A DNA stretch of 13,843 bases, from assembly GCA_029567025.1 (NCBI GenBank), contig JAKQLT010000108.1:1-13843 (forward strand). Reading direction: 5' to 3'. This stretch comes from Candidatus Omnitrophota bacterium. Its GTDB lineage: Bacteria; Omnitrophota; Gorgyraeia; Zapsychrales; Zapsychraceae. The notes beneath the pieces were generated by a model. The model saw only the letters and a list, made by a program, of their open reading frames with translations. It searched no databases and was not told the DNA's origin. Made by a program: the position numbers and the translations under genes. Of the stretch, positions 12,001-13,843 are shown one piece after another (positions within the stretch are counted from its first letter, which is position 1; the number at the start of each line of letters is the position of its first letter).

Positions 12001-13843
12001 TTCAGCATTCCTAAAATATGATAAAGCATGACACGACCAAGTCCGCCGGCTAAAAGCGCTATTTCAGCGGCCACAGAATAAATGGTGCGTCCTTTTAAAT
12101 GCGGCACTTGAGAATTCAGCCAATTCGCTTTTCCTCGTCCAAAATCAAGCATGAGAATAATTGCGTCAATGAGAGTCTTACGTGTCGCTTGACTACGTTC
12201 TAAAAGCCAATCAACAATTTTCGTATGATCCTCTTTTGTTAATACAGAAACCGCGCGTAACACAGGGTGTTTGGCTTCAACCGGATATCGAGGCCACATA
12301 TCGGTGATAAAAGCATAGCTATCAATAATTCTATAAAATTCTTCTTTGCCATGCGCCATAGCATTTAAAATATCTTTTTCTATAAAAGAAGCATAATCCG
12401 ACCAAACAGCTAAAATGCGCACATCCACATTCAAATATACTTTTTCTTCTTTACTGTTAATAAAATCACGATTTTGTGCAGGATGAATTAGCTTTCTTCG
12501 TCGTAAACCATTCAAAAGCCATATCATTTTTTCTTTATCAGCAGAAAATCCATATTGAAGAAACTTCTGAGAAGCTTTTTGTAAAACAATTTTTAAAAGA
12601 ACTCCTTCTGTTTGCCTTTCACAAATATCCACAACTGTGCGCGCCATTAAATAGGATTCAAACCATTCTGGAGAATTGACTCCGCGTTGACGTTTCATAT
12701 CCGGAAACGCCCATGGAATAGAAATACTTCCCGCCAATAATATCGGAATATTATCACTATTTTTCACTAAACAAACGGCTGATATTAAAATGATCGTTGC
12801 GATAAAGAAAATCTTTCTTAAATCTAATAATTGGATAAAAGAACGAGCCGTTGAAGATATCTTGCCCCACCAGCCACGGAAGGAAGCGCAAACATCTAAC
12901 AACGGCTCAAAAATCTTCTTGATCATAACAACGTCGTCATTCGGCGCATTGGTCTTTCGCGCAAGCCATTTTCTAAACGCGTAAATACCTAAAATACCCA
13001 GACCAACAATCATGCCAATACAAATAATATGTAGCACAGTAAAAGAAGACGAGGCCTCTTTTAAATTCACTCCTGCAAAGATTAACGGCGCGATAAAAGA
13101 ATGTAAATCTACTGTTTTCTGTGTTGTCTTATTTTGAGAAATGGGTTGTGAAGTATTTTTATAGAGATACTCTCCGTTACCGCTTTTCACTAATAAATAA
13201 TAGGCGGTTGCCGCTGTCGAAGCGTATCTAAAATTATTGGGATAATCAAAACTTGAACTTACTCCAATACTGTGATAAATGCCGCCATTATCGGTTTGCG
13301 CGGCCTCTAAAGAATAAATCAATTCATCGTTGTTTGTTCCGCCTAAAATATAATTTAACCCCATAACGCCGGCAGTACCTTCGAACCAAACAGAATTAAC
13401 TGATAAATTATACGAATATCCTCTGACAGTTGTATCGCCCCAAGCGACTTGTGTTTTAAATTGATTAACAAATGGTAATGTATTGTAATTTTGCGGATCA
13501 ATGTTCAAAATAGGCCGCGCTAAATCAAAAGCAAAAACCGGGGTTAATTGCGGATCAAGCGCTCCTTGATAATTAATGTTTTCATTACCAAAACAGCCCG
13601 CATAAAAATATCCTGCAGGATTCCACATACGCGTTATCAGCCACTGGGCGATTAATTCTGCGCTATGACGATAATTCTCATTTTGTCCATTATTCGCATG
13701 TTGCGACAACAGATAAAATAACATTAAAACACGGCCGTTTTCTTCTGTCGAAGCGGATTGAGGCATAGAACCATTATCAATGCCAATCGTGGCATAACCA
13801 TAAATCGGATTATTATGCGCGTCATATCTTGTAATAAAGAAAT
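1..13843 (-). CDS. Giant multidomain membrane protein, internal part of one open reading frame (both ends missing)
   Basis: I read every codon of the minus-strand frame covering positions 3-13841 and found no TAA, TAG or TGA, giving 4,613 uninterrupted codons (over 500 kDa) with no in-frame terminus. The first Met in the window lies inside an already running folded domain, so the true start is upstream of 13843; the last codons are still TPR helix, so the stop lies below position 1. The product combines glycosidase-like, phosphorylase-like, HExxH-like, transglutaminase-like, HAD-like and nuclease-like modules with about ten membrane segments and TPR arrays, each listed separately. Codon choice stays AT-rich and even throughout, with no visible frameshift. 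Comparable giant mosaics are known from Omnitrophota; the specific family is not one I can name. Certain as an ORF, uncertain as to function. Confidence 0.97.
3..1400 (-). other. C-terminal TPR-type helical solenoid, continuing past the window
   Basis: Residues 4147-4613. Successive antiparallel helix pairs with TPR consensus positions are visible, for example KLAQSYQRLSDFSQALDVC, KAQIYNEQGDERKTEEAY, DQKFDEALDLLKRIENK, YFAHAYSQKGMSDISKKYL, LEKVNKNLDKAVFYLKEA and ALAYKEKGLRETAKQLLEQA. I count at least eight units, some degenerate. The array is still running at position 3, so more repeats or another domain lie beyond. It probably serves as a protein-binding scaffold for the large upstream enzyme-like part. 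Confidence 0.85.
1401..1823 (-). other. Helical connector to the C-terminal repeat solenoid
   Basis: Residues about 4007-4146. Charged helices with heptad-like spacing (IIKDFWEKIDDLIAEQ, REEAREMIETSG, IIKEIKYFYNQLDRF) suggest coiled coil or a helical lead-in to the TPR region. No catalytic motif is seen. Confidence 0.45.
1824..1925 (-). repeat. Duplicated beta motif, copy 2
   Basis: Residues 3973-4006, the second copy of the three-strand pattern described for positions 2172-2267. Here the first gap contains LIDRAPP and the second KDPETGT, which look like turns. After it comes a helix (VIKLQEFLNKTL), matching the helix position after copy 1 (GVKQAIQRG), which supports duplication of a longer unit. 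Confidence 0.5.
2172..2267 (-). repeat. Duplicated beta motif, copy 1
   Basis: Residues 3859-3890. The pattern HFYYFTE, then SGFYYVV, then VCIYFS recurs about 114 residues later as KFFYLTK, RGFIYGR, IEIYFS. Shared form: [HK]-F-[YF]-Y-[FL]-T-[EK], a gap, [SR]-G-F-x-Y, a gap, I-Y-F-S. Probably three strands of a small duplicated beta domain. Confidence 0.5.
2270..2789 (-). other. Unassigned alpha/beta segment after the nuclease-like domain
   Basis: Residues about 3685-3857. Contains strands and helices such as RKVLVSKNGVLEIVF, a helical stretch SEKIDQKIEQIHNAKF, and KFDVIIVIHNVSAEILGKIQ, which resembles a Rossmann-type strand-helix. A basic patch (VVKRERSLKRL) follows. It could be a partner part of the nuclease-like module. 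No function is assigned. Confidence 0.3.
2790..3170 (-). other. PD-(D/E)XK nuclease-like domain
   Basis: Residues about 3558-3684. After helix-strand GEIYGLYDTVIN (E3577), the core KIKEIDAINHKTIFEFKWH gives D3620, E3629 and K3631, that is D-x8-E-x-K across two adjacent strands, followed by an amphipathic helix (LRDLYKQI) and a further strand NIVYFGAHASN. This alpha-beta-beta-beta-alpha-beta order with E, D and ExK is the signature of PD-(D/E)XK enzymes, and the EIDAI...EFK wording is especially like DNase or tRNase domains of bacterial contact-dependent toxins. Those usually sit at the extreme C-terminus; here at least 920 more residues follow. Activity on nucleic acid is inferred from the motif only. 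Confidence 0.6.
3360..3512 (-). other. Transmembrane hairpin before the nuclease-like domain
   Basis: The first segment, residues 3444-3465 (ILLCMNVLVILFGVVLLAMSLV), is strongly hydrophobic. The second, 3481-3494 (FGADASLLMFAGFL), is short. Basic stretches flank both (KKIDQYY before, SRRKYLEG after), so both flanks, including the following nuclease-like domain, would be cytoplasmic by the positive-inside rule. Confidence 0.7.
3640..3969 (-). other. Decayed HE-like module, motif RELIC
   Basis: Residues about 3291-3400. The segment KIYLSRAIVEDLFYSM, then YLCVLLIRELICYSMA, follows the same outline as the HEMYH module (strand ending IYLS, then a hydrophobic helix entering the motif), but HExxH is replaced by R3375-E3376-L-I-C. 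Only the Glu remains, so no zinc site is expected. It suggests a copy retained for structure or binding. The relation to the other modules rests on this short pattern and could be coincidental. Confidence 0.4.
3970..5099 (-). other. Unassigned region, mixed alpha/beta
   Basis: Residues about 2915-3290. No family recognised. A segment near 4560-4740 (NVLVMPDLNPYNKKERDA then LFFSILQEGLRMNSIG, Q3074-E3075) has the same strand-linker-hydrophobic-helix outline as the HE modules, with Gln for the first His and Met near the second; it may be another decayed copy. The following part has several beta strands (EEEIIMITMG, KAIRSVEFIVGEIG, QIACHYFSG) and then a basic stretch (TRKLDDKHGGLDKR). Confidence 0.3.
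5100..5769 (-). other. Helical, TPR-like linker region
   Basis: Residues about 2691-2914. Mostly amphipathic helix with a repeated pattern: AELFASVGDYKGAFRYI (near 5540-5600) and ARELEQIGNYMGALGYLDI (near 5265-5335), both of the form L-x-x-[VI]-G-[DN]-Y-x-GA-x-x-Y, which looks like the first helix-turn-helix of a TPR. Between them is a Cys-containing stretch (DICGTLCVEPLCLGIDFC) with four Cys in 18 residues, unusual for this protein. Later helices (LLAEQDLRRSLERKLS) may form coiled coil. Confidence 0.5.
5770..6345 (-). other. HAD-superfamily-like (haloacid dehalogenase fold) domain with altered motif I
   Basis: Residues about 2500-2690. NILFVFDISETII matches HAD motif I, with nucleophile position D2509 and T2513, but Ser2511 where the second Asp of DxDx[TV] usually sits. 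GHRVAFLSQASLEE (S2568) fits motif II. The lysines of DHRLKSEI and EPIKAILEH precede FIAIGDQREDSVW, whose D2671 and D2675 fit motif IV (GDxxxD), followed by GVGIQVPT, a typical closing strand. HAD enzymes are mostly phosphatases; losing the second Asp would weaken that. A cap region of helices lies between motifs I and II. It may be a regulatory or substrate-binding remnant. Confidence 0.6.
6405..6680 (-). other. Third metallopeptidase-like module, motif HEIQAH (HExxxH)
   Basis: Residues about 2387-2479. The strand TVYLHPYFFM is followed by EILFHEIQAHIFLGIRDEEE. H2461-E2462 are present but the second histidine, H2466, is one residue later than in HExxH, and an acidic DEEE patch (2473-2476) lies where the third ligand is expected. 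It shares the HE-[IV]-x-A pattern with the second module. A one-residue insertion in the metal helix would normally rotate the second His out of place, so activity is doubtful. It directly precedes the HAD-like domain. Confidence 0.5.
7300..7680 (-). other. Second metallopeptidase-like module, motif HEVGAQ (altered HExxH)
   Basis: Residues about 2054-2181. A strand (CLYLDGSILL) and linker lead to ALIHEVGAQCLRSHEENKK, with H2164 and E2165 in place of the HE pair, Ala and Gln where a second His would fall, and H2174 followed by two Glu further along. The layout (strand with YL, 12-20 residues, L-L/I-H-E, then an acidic EE patch) parallels the HEMYH module. H2174 could substitute as a ligand, or the site may be inactive. 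It may be a paralogous domain duplicated within the protein; I cannot measure similarity beyond the motif. Confidence 0.5.
7707..7802 (-). other. Transmembrane hairpin
   Basis: Residues 2014-2045. Two hydrophobic stretches (LPLVFISIFSMN and LPLIVVGLSVVCLLFI) are joined by a tight turn. Basic residues flank both sides (TIKRK about 25 residues before, KRMRKYY immediately after), so by the positive-inside rule both flanks would be cytoplasmic. This conflicts with the extracytoplasmic side implied for the domain just before it. Confidence 0.75.
7950..8249 (-). other. Three tetratricopeptide repeats
   Basis: Residues 1865-1964. Three successive 34-residue units contain the TPR landmarks: AIALFYKTLELDPKD, GLGYVYIKQEKYDEAIYCFE and LAGLYDKKKDYANALYAYE. 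Such repeats form a protein-binding superhelix. Their position directly after the transglutaminase-like domain suggests a docking platform for its partner or substrate (inference). Confidence 0.88.
8301..8720 (-). other. Transglutaminase-like domain with Cys-His-Asp triad
   Basis: Residues about 1707-1847. KKANCVGYVQLYSILGENIG gives a helix-capping nucleophile C1769; NERHVICLF gives H1807; KMIVDGNM gives D1823. Order, spacing (38 and 16 residues) and the phrase C-x-x-x-x-x-L-x-x-x-L-G-E-x-x-G-F followed by strand-His-strand-Asp are those of the transglutaminase-like superfamily, including SirB1-like and bacterial protease-like members. Family members cleave or cross-link peptide or isopeptide bonds; this one keeps the full triad. 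It follows the membrane cluster after a charged coiled stretch and leads straight into TPRs, a combination also seen in SirB1-type proteins. The substrate is unknown. Confidence 0.7.
8892..9452 (-). other. Cluster of four transmembrane segments
   Basis: Hydrophobic segments are residues 1464-1483 (SILIFFLITTALFAVYQLF), 1549-1567 (VLSILCVGLAVSFISILFV), 1610-1624 (IAIALGVVAVGYLLY) and 1634-1650 (AIIVAVVMMALTTSTFW). The first loop carries the basic stretches VVKFLGIKK and KEFKNK. The third loop is KILSKNHFK. Both loops fit a cytoplasmic position, which would keep the metallopeptidase-like and transglutaminase-like domains on the same, extracytoplasmic side. The first loop includes the second copy of the 18-base repeat, read here as PSVAGG. 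Confidence 0.75.
9348..9365 (-). repeat. 18-base direct repeat, copy A (inside the coding frame)
   Basis: The coding-strand sequence CCTTCCGTGGCTGGTGGG occurs here and at 12866-12883, identical over 18 bases and in the same orientation. It is read here as part of LPSVAGGK, in the loop after the third membrane segment. It is far more GC-rich than its surroundings. Confidence 0.8.
9510..9890 (-). other. Zinc-metallopeptidase-like module with HEMYH (HExxH) motif
   Basis: Residues about 1318-1444. The motif VILLHEMYHMIGPFDEEIIW places H1393, E1394 and H1397 in a canonical HExxH helix, followed by Gly1400 and an acidic pair E1404/E1405 that could supply the third zinc ligand as in gluzincins. It is preceded by a basic helix and strands ending in NAIYLSAQAL, an arrangement repeated before the other HE-type motifs of this protein. 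This is the only copy with a textbook zinc site, so it is the best candidate for an active peptidase. The spacing to the acidic residue is shorter than in thermolysin-type enzymes. The fold assignment rests on the motif alone. Confidence 0.6.
9987..10445 (-). other. Beta-rich segment following the GT-B domain
   Basis: Residues about 1133-1285. Short alternating hydrophobic strands (for example ISIERQNDYFNVNVKG, DHLELSVEM, VKVVLVNDYGLRIPFKL, AEFYAQVP, GLWTIERDIRIHLE) suggest a beta-sandwich. It directly follows the phosphorylase-like module, where related enzymes can carry a C-terminal accessory segment, so it may be an appended glycan-binding or structural domain. No family motif is recognised. 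Confidence 0.45.
10470..12095 (-). other. GT-B fold domain resembling alpha-glucan phosphorylase (GT35), with the PLP lysine replaced
   Basis: Residues about 583-1124. Motifs occur in the order seen in bacterial alpha-glucan phosphorylases: LLAGGLGRVM (G599-G600; family GGLG loop), DCNDGQALL (746-; family NEGH-type loop), GTTHTYANR (H795; family TTHTP), GITNADN (873-; family TNGVH), SGRLVPEKAG (R931 and K936; family RRFATYKR, with the same five-residue Arg-Lys spacing as the phosphate-site pair), IYGNVQPY (family GKAHP), and GASEYTESDVSVNGG (1023-) followed by FWEG, matching the family EASGTSGMKAAxNG. In that last motif the cofactor-binding Lys corresponds to D1031. What is seen is the motif order; loss of phosphorolysis is inferred. 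A glycogen-synthase-like (GT5) relative is the main alternative, because both share the GGLG loop. Confidence 0.65.
12096..12764 (-). other. Unassigned helical region between the second membrane segment and the phosphorylase-like domain
   Basis: Residues 359-582. I do not recognise a family here. The sequence is mainly helical and charged, with several aromatic-capped helices such as FESYLMARTVVDICE, FLQYGFSADKEKMIWLL and DHTKIVDWLLERSQ. The short GLRRRKLIHP is notably basic. It could be an armadillo-like helical spacer, or the helical N-terminal portion of the following glucan-phosphorylase-like module, since such enzymes often carry an extra N-terminal helical domain. Confidence 0.4.
12765..13043 (-). 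other. Two transmembrane segments with a basic connecting loop
   Basis: The first membrane segment is residues 267-289 (HIICIGMIVGLGILGIYAF core). The second is residues 344-359 (FFIATIILISAVCLV). The roughly 55-residue loop between them carries many Lys and Arg residues (RKWLARK, VVMIKK, LDLRK), so the positive-inside rule puts the loop in the cytoplasm and the flanking glycosidase-like and phosphorylase-like domains outside. The loop also contains one copy of an 18-base repeat. The second segment is short and may extend or be only membrane-associated. Confidence 0.75.
12866..12883 (-). repeat. 18-base direct repeat, copy B (different reading phase)
   Basis: Identical to 9348-9365 over 18 bases, but offset relative to the reading frame, so it encodes a different peptide (SFRGWWG, in the loop between the first two membrane segments). 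Identity at the DNA level without identity at the protein level suggests a DNA-level element or insertion rather than a protein motif. Confidence 0.8.
13170..13841 (-). other. Alpha/alpha-toroid (six-hairpin) glycosidase-like domain, C-terminal part
   Basis: Residues 1-224. The segment alternates helices with short loops rich in aromatic, Gly and Asn residues, as in alpha/alpha-barrel glycosidases: SASTEENGRVLMLFYLL near the start, AQWLITRMWNPAGYFYAG, then SVWFEGTAGVMGLNYILGG (E154) and QTDNGGIYHS, closing with ASTAATAYYLL. The WFEGTA motif followed by a helix and a Q-x-x-x-GG-I-Y turn is a recurrent feature of six-hairpin glycosidase-like domains. The domain begins outside the window, so which acidic residues would be catalytic cannot be decided. 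It precedes the first membrane helix by about 40 residues and probably lies outside the cytoplasm. A non-catalytic glycan-binding toroid or a terpenoid-cyclase-like fold is an alternative. Confidence 0.55.

Noticed and set aside
10470..12095. Calling the GT-B domain a glycogen synthase (GT5)
   Set aside because: The GGLG loop fits both families, but the Lys of the GT5 KxGGL motif is Leu here, and the TTHT, RLVPEK and GAS...NGG...WEG series follows phosphorylases better. Kept only as an alternative.
2326..12984. Short open frames of 60-73 codons on both strands, for example 2326-2517, 3531-3725, 7447-7668 and 12476-12679 on plus, and 6473-6655 and 10556-10750 on minus
   Set aside because: All lie wholly inside the continuous giant frame, in other frames or on the other strand, and their translations show no recognisable domain. 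They are shadows of the real coding frame.
13764..13766. A translation start at the first Met of the frame in the window
   Set aside because: It is only about 25 residues into the window, inside a running glycosidase-like domain, and I see no ribosome binding site or break in coding character there.
1..13843. A recoded stop (alternative genetic code) explaining the long frame
   Set aside because: None of TAA, TAG or TGA occurs in frame, so no recoding is needed to explain it.
1..13843. tRNA, rRNA, CRISPR arrays, transposase genes, promoters or terminators
   Set aside because: None seen. The window is coding throughout, and the only exact DNA repeat noticed is the 18-base pair.

Overview
The window contains one thing: part of a single giant protein-coding gene on the minus strand. 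The minus-strand frame whose codons occupy positions 3-13841 has no stop codon anywhere, giving 4,613 consecutive codons. The gene runs off both ends, so neither its start nor its stop is visible. I found no intergenic space, RNA gene, CRISPR array, insertion sequence, promoter or terminator. Residue numbers below are local: residue 1 is the codon at 13839-13841 and residue 4613 is the codon at 3-5.

Organism: the DNA is AT-rich and bacterial in style. A multi-thousand-residue membrane-anchored protein that strings together glycan-enzyme-like, peptidase-like, transglutaminase-like and TPR modules is typical of Candidatus Omnitrophota (formerly OP3), whose genomes are known for extremely large genes. 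This is an inference from architecture. Another candidate phylum with giant genes is possible.

Layout, N- to C-terminal (right to left on the map): the end of an alpha/alpha-toroid glycosidase-like domain (res 1-224); two membrane segments (267-289, 344-359); an unassigned helical stretch; a GT-B domain resembling alpha-glucan phosphorylases (about 583-1124) whose PLP lysine position is Asp; a beta-rich segment (about 1133-1285); a HEMYH metallopeptidase-like module (about 1318-1444); four membrane segments (1464-1650); a transglutaminase-like domain with its Cys-His-Asp triad (about 1707-1847); three TPRs (1865-1964); a membrane hairpin (2014-2045); two further HE-motif modules (HEVGAQ at 2164, HEIQAH at 2461); a HAD-like domain (about 2500-2690); a long helical region; a decayed HE-like module (RELIC, 3375); another membrane hairpin (3444-3494); a PD-(D/E)XK nuclease-like domain (about 3560-3690); a duplicated beta-strand motif (3859, 3973); and a TPR solenoid from about 4147 to the window edge.

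How the parts may work together (inference): some modules keep their catalytic residues (HEMYH, the transglutaminase triad, D-E-x-K), while others have lost or altered them (phosphorylase-like, later HE modules, HAD motif I). The protein looks like a membrane-anchored mosaic of enzyme and binding modules on TPR and helical scaffolds. It may act on glycans or proteins at the cell surface, but the sequence alone does not establish a function.
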